From the NCBI GenBank assembly GCA_002966495.1, contig CP016490.1:434001-498000 (forward strand): a stretch of DNA of 64,000 nt, read 5' to 3'. The notes below the pieces were generated by a model, which saw only the letters and a program-made list of their open reading frames with translations, ran no database searches and was not told the DNA's origin. The position numbers were made by a program, and so were the translations under genes. This DNA comes from Halomonas sp. GFAJ-1 (GTDB lineage Bacteria > Pseudomonadota > Gammaproteobacteria > Pseudomonadales > Halomonadaceae). Of this stretch, positions 56,292 to 64,000 are shown piece after piece; position 1 is the stretch's first letter, and every line of letters starts with the position of its first letter.

Positions 56292-58796
56292 CTAACGTAT
56301 TGAACTATCGGCGTAGTTAGCACTGAACAGGGCAGGGTTAAAGTGCTCAATAGGCACCGGGCGCCCAAACAGATAACCTTGATAGGCGCTACACCCCAGC
56401 CCGGCTAGCACCTCTCGCTGCTCTTCGGTTTCTACCCCTTCGGCAATTACCGACAGGTTTAAGCTTTTCGCTAAGGCGATAATGGTGGCTGCAATGGGCG
56501 TGGCCTGCATATCCCGCGTTAAATCGCGCACAAAGGCGATATCGATTTTAAGCGTATCCAATGGCAATGACTGTAAATACGCCAGTGACGAGTACCCTGT
56601 GCCAAAATCATCTAGTGCAAAACGCACCCCCAACTTGCGCAGCTGAGACATCTTAGCAATAGTGCCTGCCGGGTCGCTGAGCAGCAGCGATTCGGTGAGT
56701 TCCAGCGTGAGAAGCTTTGCAGGCGCCGTGAACTGATTCATTGCAGCGATAACCTGATCGACAAAGTCAGGCTGCTGAAACTGCCGAACGCTCACATTGA
56801 TGGAAAGCTTAATGTCCCGATAACGCGGGTCATGCTGCCATTCACCTAATATCCGGCAGCCCTCCCTAAGCACCCAGTGCCCCAACGGCAGAATCAAACC
56901 GGTCTCTTCTGCGATAGGGATAAAACTCCCAGGCGATATCTGCCCCCGCGCCGGGTGTTGCCAGCGCACCAACGCTTCGGCACCCTGCGAACGCCCACTA
57001 GCATCTACCTGGGGCTGAAGGTGAAGAAGAAGCTCGCCGTGGCCGATGGCATAGCGAAGCTCACGCTCAAGCGTATGCCGCTCCTCTAATTCACGCTCAA
57101 AGGCGGTGCAGAACAGGCTCGGTTTTCCGTCGCGCTGGCGCTTCGCCTCCACCAGCGCCAACCCTGCGCGCTTAAACAGCAGTGCAGCGCCCTCCTGCTG
57201 TTTCGGCGAGAAAATCAACATTCCCACGTTAAAGCGGCAGGGGTAGGTGTGGCCGTGTAGCTGATAGTCAGCGGTAAGCGTCGCTAAGCGCTCATCGGTC
57301 AAACGTCGCGCAGCCTGTTCGGCGATTTCCATCGATGTAAGGGGAAGCGATGTAAGCAGCGCAAACTCATTGCCATCCAAACGCGCCACAAATTGGCCCG
57401 GGCAAGCCCCATGCTGCAGCCGCTGTGACAACTGGCGCAGCAGTTCATCGCCCACATCTTGACCAAGACTATCGTTAAGCACTTTAAAGCGGTCAATATC
57501 GAACAGTACTAACAGCGCTAACCGATGCGGCGCGGCGTTGGAGTGCCCACACTCTGCTAACCGCTCCTGTAGCGCACGGCGATTAGGCAGCTCTGTTAGC
57601 GAATCGTGGTACGCCAAATAACGGATGCGCTGCGCGGCCTGTTGCTCTTCGGTGCGGTCGCTTAGCAGGGCCACATAGTCCCACTCATCACTGTTTGCGT
57701 AAGTGACTCGGCTAACGCTAAGCCACGCTGGAAAGCGCCGGCCATCGCGGTGGCGCGCCTGAATTAACCCTCGCCACTCCCCCTGAGAGGCAAGGGAGTG
57801 TTGAATTTGCGTATTCAGCGAGTGGCTATCATCGCTGTAAGCAAGCTGGCGTAGAGAAAAGCCGAGGGAGTGCTCAGCATCAAGCCCTAACAAGCGTTCA
57901 AACGCGGCGTTGCAAAGGCGAATACGGGCGCTATGATCAAACAGTACAACCCCGTCCTGCAGTGCAGAAAGCACCTCCAATAAGCGCGTCCGGGTCATGT
58001 GTTCGTGACGCTCGCTGGCATCTAAACGCCGCCGCACCCAGCTTGCCGTCAACGTGAGTAAAGCAATAAACAGCGCCATACCGCCAATCAGGTAAATGAG
58101 GCCCGCATGCTCAACGGCCTCCTCTGTGTGCGCTCCCACTTGAGGCACAAACCACGCAGCCCCCATGGCCACGTAGTGCATCCCACAAATAGCCACCGAA
58201 GCACACAGCGCGGCGATAAATGCGCAGCGTCGCGAACGCTGCATGCCCCACTCCTGGCGGCATAGGCGATAGGCATAAACGGTGAGCACCCCCAGCCCTA
58301 CGGCCACGGCTAATGAGAGCAGAAAGAGGTCAACCGCGTAGTAAAGGGTGGCAGGCAGTTGCATGGCGGCCATGCCGGTGTAGTGCATAATGCCAATACC
58401 CAGCCCAAGCCCCGCCCCAGCCCACACCACCGCGCGGTGGGGCAGTGCCTCCCGGGAGAGCACGGCCATGGCCCCTAAACTACCCAGTATCGCTGGAAAA
58501 ATAGAGAGCGCCGTGAGTAGCGGCGCATGGGAGACGGGGAAATCCAACCGATAGGCGTGCATGCCAATAAAATGCATACTCCAAACGCCCAACCCCATTA
58601 CGCTAGCGCCTGCTAGCAGCCATATTCGCCGCCAGCTTGCCCGCTGGGCCTTACCCACTAATTTAATGATATCTAAACCGGCGTAGCAGGCCGCAAGGGC
58701 GATCACCCATGACAGGAGCACTAAGTGGGGTATGTAATGACCTTGAACAGCATTTAACGCAGAGGGATCAACGAGCAGGTTAGACACAATGGGCAT
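56292..58796 (-). CDS. MHYT-PAS-GGDEF-EAL cyclic-di-GMP protein
   Basis: An 834-residue membrane protein. The N-terminal MHYT sensor has three repeats of the motif: WSMHFIGMHA, GIMHYTGMAAM and CGMHYVAMGAA, within about seven membrane segments, and may bind copper and sense oxygen, CO or NO. A PAS domain (about 265-385), a GGDEF domain with a degenerate DGNEF and an EAL domain with GAEALVRWQHP, NVSVRQFQQ, LELTES and DDFGTGYSSL follow. It is most likely a phosphodiesterase. It matches the PA-type MucR/NbdA layout; NbdA-like regulation of biofilm dispersal by NO is inference. It lies upstream of the PAS-GGDEF gene. Confidence 0.93.
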   Translation of the reverse strand: MPIVSNLLVDPSALNAVQGHYIPHLVLLSWVIALAACYAGLDIIKLVGKAQRASWRRIWLLAGASVMGLGVWSMHFIGMHAYRLDFPVSHAPLLTALSIFPAILGSLGAMAVLSREALPHRAVVWAGAGLGLGIGIMHYTGMAAMQLPATLYYAVDLFLLSLAVAVGLGVLTVYAYRLCRQEWGMQRSRRCAFIAALCASVAICGMHYVAMGAAWFVPQVGAHTEEAVEHAGLIYLIGGMALFIALLTLTASWVRRRLDASERHEHMTRTRLLEVLSALQDGVVLFDHSARIRLCNAAFERLLGLDAEHSLGFSLRQLAYSDDSHSLNTQIQHSLASQGEWRGLIQARHRDGRRFPAWLSVSRVTYANSDEWDYVALLSDRTEEQQAAQRIRYLAYHDSLTELPNRRALQERLAECGHSNAAPHRLALLVLFDIDRFKVLNDSLGQDVGDELLRQLSQRLQHGACPGQFVARLDGNEFALLTSLPLTSMEIAEQAARRLTDERLATLTADYQLHGHTYPCRFNVGMLIFSPKQQEGAALLFKRAGLALVEAKRQRDGKPSLFCTAFERELEERHTLERELRYAIGHGELLLHLQPQVDASGRSQGAEALVRWQHPARGQISPGSFIPIAEETGLILPLGHWVLREGCRILGEWQHDPRYRDIKLSINVSVRQFQQPDFVDQVIAAMNQFTAPAKLLTLELTESLLLSDPAGTIAKMSQLRKLGVRFALDDFGTGYSSLAYLQSLPLDTLKIDIAFVRDLTRDMQATPIAATIIALAKSLNLSVIAEGVETEEQREVLAGLGCSAYQGYLFGRPVPIEHFNPALFSANYADSSIR

Positions 58797-59142
58797 GAAG
58801 AACCTTTCTGATAAGGGCTTTAGATAGCTACTTTTGTAATGCCTTAATTCACCTCACTTTCACCCCGACTAAGGGCAGCCTCTTATACCTTGCGTGGCAA
58901 AATAGGGCATAGCCTCACCCTCTGTAACATCAGAAAAGTGCCGCTAACGCCCCTTTATACAGAACCCACTGAGCCGCTGAAAACCGATTCATCAACGCAA
59001 GGTTAAACCTTTGCCTTACCAGTAATACGAGTGTTAATTCTCAACAGGGTGATGGGCGGTGGCATGCTTGGCACCACCTAACGTGCCACCTAAGCGCGCC
59101 AATAATGTCACCAATAAAACCAAGAGAGATAGCGGCCTAGAG
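58797..59142. other. Non-coding interval, no gene supported
   Basis: Nothing coding is evident. On the minus strand GGTGGCAC-GTTAGGTGGTGCC and GGCATGCCACC near 59052-59085 can form alternative stems downstream of the 117-residue gene; no T-run follows, so termination is unclear. The part next to 58796 should hold the promoter of the MHYT gene, but no clear -35/-10 stands out. Confidence 0.5.
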
Positions 59143-59496
59143 TTAACCTTGCGGTAAGCGCTGTACGCGATCATAAAGCTGCTTAGCGTTCTCTACCGCC
59201 ATCGCTTCATAGGCATCAAGAGTGAACAGCACATCCTGGCGGCTGTCGTTCATTACTGTTTCAAGCTCATGGCGGTAGCGTTTTAGCAGGTGCGATAGGT
59301 TCATACGAATCATGGTGAGTTCAAGCTGAAACTCCACTTGAAGCTTGGTATAGCGTTCAATCTGGTTAGGCACCGAGCTAGTCTCCAGCACCGCGTTAAT
59401 CATCTGCTCAATATGATGTTCGACCGCATTCAGCTTCGGGATCAGGTCGTTAACGACCTCTAAAGCAGAAATGGTAGTGGTGGTGGTGGGCTTCAC
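59143..59496 (-). CDS. Unknown helical protein, 117 residues
   Basis: I do not recognise this protein. It is soluble and almost wholly alpha-helical, with heptad-like segments (VVNDLIPKLNAVEHHIEQMINAVLE and LSHLLKRYRHELETVMNDS), like a small coiled-coil chaperone or adaptor. Residues 3-7 are a run of Thr (TTTTT). It lies after the flagellin genes with another small helical gene. A flagellar chaperone (FliS/FliT-like) role is possible from position and size but no signature supports it. The start ATG 59496 is followed closely by family-typical polar residues; the ribosome site AGGGAGTACCGTG is plausible. Confidence 0.65.
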   Translation of the reverse strand: MKPTTTTTISALEVVNDLIPKLNAVEHHIEQMINAVLETSSVPNQIERYTKLQVEFQLELTMIRMNLSHLLKRYRHELETVMNDSRQDVLFTLDAYEAMAVENAKQLYDRVQRLPQG

Positions 59497-59616
59497 GGTA
59501 CTCCCTATGAAGCTAGCTTAAAGGCTAATTTCAGTGGATAAAAAAATTAGCGTAGCACCGTCGGTTGGCGTGTGAATGGGCGATTAGAAGAAGAATGGCA
59601 GCATATTTCACTGCAC

Positions 59617-59823
59617 TTAAAGATTAGCGTGAGCCAGCATCGCCAGGGTATGTTCCCGCTGCTGTTTAATAGCGTTATCCAGCATCTCAAGAAGCTTGTT
59701 GTAATCCTCCGGCATCAGCTCATCCATGCCTGTGTCTTCAAAGCGAGTGAGCGTAGATTGGGTATCATCAATCAGTGCCTGCAGCTCATCAATCACGCGT
59801 TGTTGTTCATTGTTTGTAATCAA
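59617..59823 (-). CDS. Unknown small helical protein, uncertain start
   Basis: The frame runs from a stop at 59617 up to 59919 with no ATG in the 5' half. Coding character begins near TTG 59823 (LITNNEQQRVIDELQALIDD), giving about 68 acidic, helical residues ending LAMLAHANL. There is no good ribosome site at 59823, and a start at TTG 59919 would add a dissimilar stretch. It could therefore be a real gene with a weak start, or a gene damaged at its 5' end. It lies 120 nt upstream of the 117-residue gene on the same strand. Confidence 0.45.
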   Translation of the reverse strand: MITNNEQQRVIDELQALIDDTQSTLTRFEDTGMDELMPEDYNKLLEMLDNAIKQQREHTLAMLAHANL

Positions 59824-60285
59824 TTTCTGAAGCCAAAAGGTGCCAATGTGAAAAAAGGTCGGCAAGCAAGTGTAACCAACCACTACTGATCTTTTGACTA
59901 CCGTTCTTGGCACGGCCAACCATGGCGGCCTTTGCTAAACAGGTAATCAATCTCTACTTCCTACAGCAAGTAGCCATCCGCAAGTAGCCATCCCGATATT
60001 CAAAGCCACACATCTGCGCTGTCACTCCTCCATCCTTGTTAAGTGCTATACATATCACACGAGCCGTCTATCAATATGAAATAAACCAGCCAAGTGTTAT
60101 TGCATTCATCCATTACGTTTTCAATGTCGATAGCATCAATAACCGTAGCGCCAATCTCCATGCCCATTACAACCTTAGAACGCGCAACACCCAGTGCTCG
60201 ATGGTTGTGGCATCCAGGATGCACTCGCGGATAGCAGTGTCGGAAAGCCCCAGCAGGGTGTCAAAACCAGGCGCATAGTTTTTAC
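59824..60285. other. Interval after the large flagellin gene
   Basis: No gene is confidently supported. Two adjacent minus-strand fragments read like broken coding sequence: a frame through GLSDTAIRECILDATTIEHW (about 60180-60250) and, one frame off, MGMEIGATVIDAIDIENVMD (about 60100-60165). They could be a decayed gene, or chance. No terminator for the flagellin was seen just after its stop. Confidence 0.35.
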
Positions 60286-62760
60286 TTAATCAAGCAGTGC
60301 CAAAACGGATTCCGGGATGACATTTGCCTGCGCCAACATACTATTACCGGCCTGCTGCAAGATTTGTGAGCGCGTCATATTGGCCATTTCCACTGCATAA
60401 TCGGCATCCATAATGCGGGATTGGGCGGCACCTAAATTGATGGCAGTTAGCTGGTTACCTTCAATTAACGAGGCAAGGCGGTTTTCTGTTGCGCCCAAGT
60501 AGCTGCGTTTTGAATCCACCATACCGATAGCTTTATCTAAGGCCGCGAGTGGGTTACGTGGTACGCGTAGTCTAAAATCTTCGCCATTTTCACGAATTTG
60601 TAGACGAGTATGAGGCACGCCATCATCGTCAAAGCCATCAGCATCGGTTAGCGCAACAATACTAAAGTTGTTACCGCTATTAACATTGCTTGGATAGTAA
60701 ACCAATACTTCAGCATTGCCGTTTGAAGTTCTAAGAACCACCTCATTGGTTCCCTCCAAGTCAACCAGCGTGGCGGTTTTATACCCCCCGATTACAGCAC
60801 TTTCTCCGGGTAAGCTAAAATAGTAGTTGCCGTCTTCGCCTTGGCGCAGCACATCTTCAAACTGTTGGCCTTTCGCATCAGTGTACTGGACACTTACGTT
60901 CCTTGGATCAATCGTTATTTCAGAGTAACCGCTAACTCGGTCTCGCTCATGACTTGCGAGACCAAGGATATCTGGTTCCGGTTGTGTTGCTGTCGCAGTC
61001 GCTGCAACCGCATCGCCATTAGCATCAATCGTTACTTCAAGATCAGCTTCAAAATATGCCTGACTGCCATCAGCCTGTTGGCCACGTATCATCCACTGCC
61101 CATCAGTCTCACGCTGCACGATGGCTAAAGAATCTAATCCATTAAAATCGCCATTGAACGTTATGTTGCTTGTATCCAACGCCGATAAGTCTGTCGCCGG
61201 CGTTTCTGGATCTATAATCGTAGGCAACCCTGACAGATTAATACCGGCAAAGCCTTGAGAGTCAGCTTGCAGTTCTAAGTCTTGCTCCGGCGTAACACCG
61301 GTAAGCTCAAAGTATTCATAATTCGCACTGGAGCTGCCCGTTCTTACAAACAGTTCATCATTTTGATCGCGCACTAAAACGCCACTGGATTCTGAAAACG
61401 CAAGTTCCACTCCGCTAGTGGAGTACGTTTCACCACCAAACGTAAAGTCACCAACTATCGGAGAAAAGGAATCATCTACCTCTGGAACAATTGCGCTCGC
61501 GTTAGACGCGAATACCAACCGGTCACTTGCAGAGATACTGTCTACCTGAAAAAAACGCTCCTCACCGCTAATCTCTGCGCGAATATAGAGTTCGCCGCTA
61601 CTATCCTCAGTCAGCTCGGCGGGAAGTAGTGCGCTCCCCCCAGACGATACATAGCTAACACTTGTAGCCCCTGACAAACTGTAGGTTTCACCCCCAAACG
61701 AAAATTCATCAGCAATATTCGTATAGGCGCCTGCTTCAACGGTGGTTGAAGGCTCTAACGTTGCCTCAACAGGATAAGCACGCACTGGCCCAATGGAACC
61801 GTCAGGACGCGTGCCCGTCACCGTCGTTTCTTCATAGCTGAGCGCAAAACCCGCCCGCCGATAGCTTAAACTGCCATCCGCTAGGCGCTCTTCAAGATAG
61901 TAGGTATCGTCTTGTTGAATAAGCCGTTGATTCGCAGGAAGCTCTGGCAATGAGACTGCTTCAGTTTCAAGCGTACTAGCGAAAATTGGTCGCGGTGAAC
62001 CGATAGATACCTGGCTGGTGTCCGTGGCAGTATTATGCGAAGCCGTTACTGTTACCCGTGAAAAGCCACCACTACCATCGCTAGTGTAATAGCCAAAGTT
62101 ATTTGAAAAGTAGAGTGGTTGTTCGGTACCAGCAGCAAAGCTAAGTGACGTATCAAGATCATACAGCGGAATATCGCGGGCGACACCACGCAAAGTGTTG
62201 CGCTCCGTAACTTCGCCGTCAATACCAGCAACATTAAGCCCTTCTAACCCTAACGCCTCCACGCTAAACCCAGGTGGGCTTAGGTCAACGCCTAAATTTT
62301 GGCCATCGTTTGCCCCCACCTGCAGCGGAATACTACCTGCCTGCCCTGTCATCAATGGAATGCCGTTATAGTTCGCTGTTTCCGCTAGCCGATCTATTTC
62401 TTGCAGGTTGAAGTTGATCTCTGCCTGAATGGCATCGCTATCACGCGTTTGGTTTGTACCATTAAGGCCTTGCACCGTTAGCTCACGAATGCGTTGCAGC
62501 TTGTCGTTAATACGGTCTAGAACACCGTGGGCCGTTTGCGAAAGCGAGACACCATCATTAGCATTGCGGGCAGCTTGGCCGAGCCCCGTACGCTGAGCCT
62601 GAAGCCGGTTGCCTATCGCCTGCCCCGCCGCATCATCCTTCGCGCTATTAATGCGCAAGCCAGAGGAGAGCCGCTCCATGCTGGTGGCAAGTGCATTTTT
62701 AGATTTGCCCAAATGTTGCTGGCTAACCAGTGAGGTGAGATTGGTGTTGATGACGGCCAT
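60286..62760 (-). CDS. fliC: Large flagellin with expanded variable region
   Basis: An 824-residue flagellin. The conserved D0/D1 parts are at residues 1-165 (MAVINTNLTSLVSQQHL, SSGLRINSAKDDAAGQAIGN) and about 735-824 (ANMTRSQILQQAGNSMLAQAN). The middle, about 570 residues, is exposed in the filament and is far longer than usual. It contains a duplicated module, FGGETYS at residues 355-361 and 441-447 with similar sequence after each, and five copies of a D-G-x-Y/L-x-I/V-R...G..Y-F pattern. GAAGAAG is upstream of the ATG. A sigma28 promoter lies at 62799. Expected secretion is by the flagellar type III export apparatus. Confidence 0.93.
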   Translation of the reverse strand: MAVINTNLTSLVSQQHLGKSKNALATSMERLSSGLRINSAKDDAAGQAIGNRLQAQRTGLGQAARNANDGVSLSQTAHGVLDRINDKLQRIRELTVQGLNGTNQTRDSDAIQAEINFNLQEIDRLAETANYNGIPLMTGQAGSIPLQVGANDGQNLGVDLSPPGFSVEALGLEGLNVAGIDGEVTERNTLRGVARDIPLYDLDTSLSFAAGTEQPLYFSNNFGYYTSDGSGGFSRVTVTASHNTATDTSQVSIGSPRPIFASTLETEAVSLPELPANQRLIQQDDTYYLEERLADGSLSYRRAGFALSYEETTVTGTRPDGSIGPVRAYPVEATLEPSTTVEAGAYTNIADEFSFGGETYSLSGATSVSYVSSGGSALLPAELTEDSSGELYIRAEISGEERFFQVDSISASDRLVFASNASAIVPEVDDSFSPIVGDFTFGGETYSTSGVELAFSESSGVLVRDQNDELFVRTGSSSANYEYFELTGVTPEQDLELQADSQGFAGINLSGLPTIIDPETPATDLSALDTSNITFNGDFNGLDSLAIVQRETDGQWMIRGQQADGSQAYFEADLEVTIDANGDAVAATATATQPEPDILGLASHERDRVSGYSEITIDPRNVSVQYTDAKGQQFEDVLRQGEDGNYYFSLPGESAVIGGYKTATLVDLEGTNEVVLRTSNGNAEVLVYYPSNVNSGNNFSIVALTDADGFDDDGVPHTRLQIRENGEDFRLRVPRNPLAALDKAIGMVDSKRSYLGATENRLASLIEGNQLTAINLGAAQSRIMDADYAVEMANMTRSQILQQAGNSMLAQANVIPESVLALLD

Positions 62761-62798
62761 AGCGCTTTTCTTCTTCCATGATACATAACGATAACTAG

Positions 62799-62825
62799 TT
62801 AACGGCCTAATGAGCTATAACTTTA
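62799..62825 (-). promoter_or_regulatory. Sigma28 (FliA) promoter of the large flagellin
   Basis: On the minus strand TAAAGTTA (62818-62825), 11 nt, GCCGTTAA (62799-62806): close to consensus TAAAGTTT-N11-GCCGATAA (7 of 8 at both boxes), at the right distance for the gene. Confidence 0.88.
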
Positions 62826-62972
62826 GCGAACGTTAAAAAAAAGCGCGTTTAGGCACAATATAACTAAATGACGAAGTGAAATTTATGAGCGATTACCATA
62901 GGTTGAGTATCACCAATGACGCGCTGGTGGTCATCATCGGTCATAGCTACCTCACATCAATATCGAACCAAT

Positions 62973-63003
62973 AAAAAAACCGACCCCCATAGGGAGCCGG
63001 TTC
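62973..63003 (-). terminator. Terminator after the second flagellin
   Basis: The stem AACCGGCTCCC/GGGGGTCGGTT (with one G-T pair) is followed by T7 on the minus strand, about 50 nt past the stop. Confidence 0.85.
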
Positions 63004-63054
63004 ATTGTACTGCTTAGCGATAGAGAAATTTCCCTACCAAGGCCAAGCCTCAAA

Positions 63055-64000
63055 TTAACCCAGCAGAGAAAGAACGTTCTGCGGAATCTGGTTGGCCTGA
63101 GCCAGAACGGAAGTGCCAGCCTGCTGCAGAATCTGCGCGCGGGTCATGTTGGCGACTTCTACTGCGTAGTCAGCATCTTCAATACGCGAACGGGCAGCAG
63201 AGAGGTTAGTCTCGTTGGTGTTCAGGTTAGTGATGGCATCTTCGAAACGGTTTTGAACAGCACCCAGCTCAGAACGAAGGCTGTCAATCTGATTTAGCGC
63301 CGTATCTAAAGTAGCAAGCGGGTCAGTCGTTCCACCCTGTGTTAGATCAGAAAAAGCAACCTCATCACCATCTAGTTCAAACGTGATGGTGTCACCAGCT
63401 ACAGTACCTTCTGAAGGATCAAGCGCAATATAGAAACTAGTTGCTTCGCCCTGAGTGACATTAATCCCGCGCGCTGCTAGGTTATCAACTTCAGTCGCAT
63501 CAGCAGCAGTAATTACAACTTCTGCAAATAAGTTGCCTTTATCGTCCATTTGCGCTTCAGCAGTAGGCGCTACACTAGTAGCAGCAACGCCTAATCGTGC
63601 GGACAGGTCATCAGCGAAATCATCAGTGTCTAGAGCGATTGTTTCAACTTCAGTAGTTGCACCAAAGAAACGGGTAATGGCAGTATTTTCTGCGGAAATA
63701 CCCGCAGCGTCGGCCTCAAAATCAATAGTAGTTGCAGCATCACTGACTGCTGCAGGGCCAGTCACGTTGAAAGAGCCCAGGCCAAGTGTTTGAGCATTGA
63801 TTTCCTGAAGGCCAACACTAATGCGCTGACCATCTTCGGAGCCAACCTGAATAGCCAGCTGCTGGTCTTGCGCCAGTACGTTAGTGCCATTGAAGTCAGT
63901 TTCGCGAGAAATACGATCAATCTCGTTCAAACGCTGACCAATTTCGTCTTGAATGGACTGTAAGTCATCCTGAGAGTTGGTGCCGTTAGCTGCTTGGACA
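63055..64000 (-). CDS. fliC: Second flagellin (5' end outside the window)
   Basis: 315 residues are visible; the N-terminal D0/D1 start lies beyond 64000. The visible part begins in the conserved D1 (QDEIGQRLNEIDRISRETDFNGTNVLA), has a middle of about 160 residues rich in Ala, Thr, Asp and Val, and ends in the canonical C-terminal LQQAGTSVLAQANQIPQNVLSLLG. This is a normal-sized flagellin, likely the main filament subunit, upstream of and in tandem with the large one. Differences in the middle regions show they are not recent duplicates there. Confidence 0.93.
   Translation of the reverse strand, partial: VQAANGTNSQDDLQSIQDEIGQRLNEIDRISRETDFNGTNVLAQDQQLAIQVGSEDGQRISVGLQEINAQTLGLGSFNVTGPAAVSDAATTIDFEADAAGISAENTAITRFFGATTEVETIALDTDDFADDLSARLGVAATSVAPTAEAQMDDKGNLFAEVVITAADATEVDNLAARGINVTQGEATSFYIALDPSEGTVAGDTITFELDGDEVAFSDLTQGGTTDPLATLDTALNQIDSLRSELGAVQNRFEDAITNLNTNETNLSAARSRIEDADYAVEVANMTRAQILQQAGTSVLAQANQIPQNVLSLLG

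Noticed and set aside
60039..60224. 61-codon minus-strand frame after the large flagellin
   Set aside because: No ribosome site and no known features; noted only as possible debris.

Overview
The window is a chromosomal segment of a moderately GC-rich gammaproteobacterium. The 16S and 23S sequences, the gene content (rpsT-murJ-ribF-ileS-lspA-fkpB-ispH cluster, ilvIH with divergent ilvC/ilvY, clpB-pgeF-rluD/bamD) and the flagellin and chemotaxis genes fit a member of Halomonadaceae (Halomonas/Vreelandella-like). The genus is an inference from reading the rRNA and proteins, not from a database search. I saw no insertion sequence, prophage, CRISPR array or defence island.

Region 1 (1-8.7 kb, minus strand) is a housekeeping run: rpsT, then murJ (peptidoglycan lipid II flippase), ribF, ileS, lspA, fkpB, ispH, then pilE and a pilV-like minor pilin cut by the left edge. 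Region 2 (9-21.4 kb) holds short transcription units: a periplasmic DsrE-like/rhodanese pair, a YbbN-type co-chaperone, a C-S lyase, several small unknowns, a LOG-family hydrolase, an aldo/keto reductase, yaaA, an isochorismatase-fold hydrolase, a Tim44-like membrane protein and a tiny acidic lipoprotein. Region 3 (21.6-27.4 kb, minus) is a complete rrn operon, 16S-tRNA-Ile-tRNA-Ala-23S-5S, with two tandem promoters, boxA antiterminator sites and a terminator.

Region 4 (27.4-33.4 kb) is phospholipid and branched-chain amino acid synthesis: pssA, ilvC with its divergent activator gene ilvY, and ilvIH behind an unusually long, hairpin-rich leader. Region 5 (33.4-39 kb) is clpB (with a clear sigma32 promoter), pgeF, rluD and divergent bamD. 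Region 6 (39-48 kb) holds a chemoreceptor, a GGDEF/EAL protein, nadE, a PP0621-type protein, thiO, a FimT/GspH pseudopilin and trxB. Region 7 (48-54.4 kb) holds acnA, a malic enzyme and a YeeE/YedE transporter.

Region 8 (54.4-64 kb, minus) is signalling and motility: a PAS-GGDEF diguanylate cyclase, an MHYT-PAS-GGDEF-EAL protein, two small unknown helical proteins, a very large flagellin with repeated modules in its variable region and a sigma28 promoter, and a second flagellin cut by the right edge. Together with the receptor and the GGDEF/EAL protein at 39-43 kb this gives the window a motility and cyclic-di-GMP theme.

I did not find a convincing new multi-gene system. The most interesting non-coding signals are the structured ilvI leader, an 80-nt palindromic element lodged between the two spacer tRNAs, a perfect 18-bp inverted repeat ahead of the malic enzyme gene, and the repeat architecture of the large flagellin.
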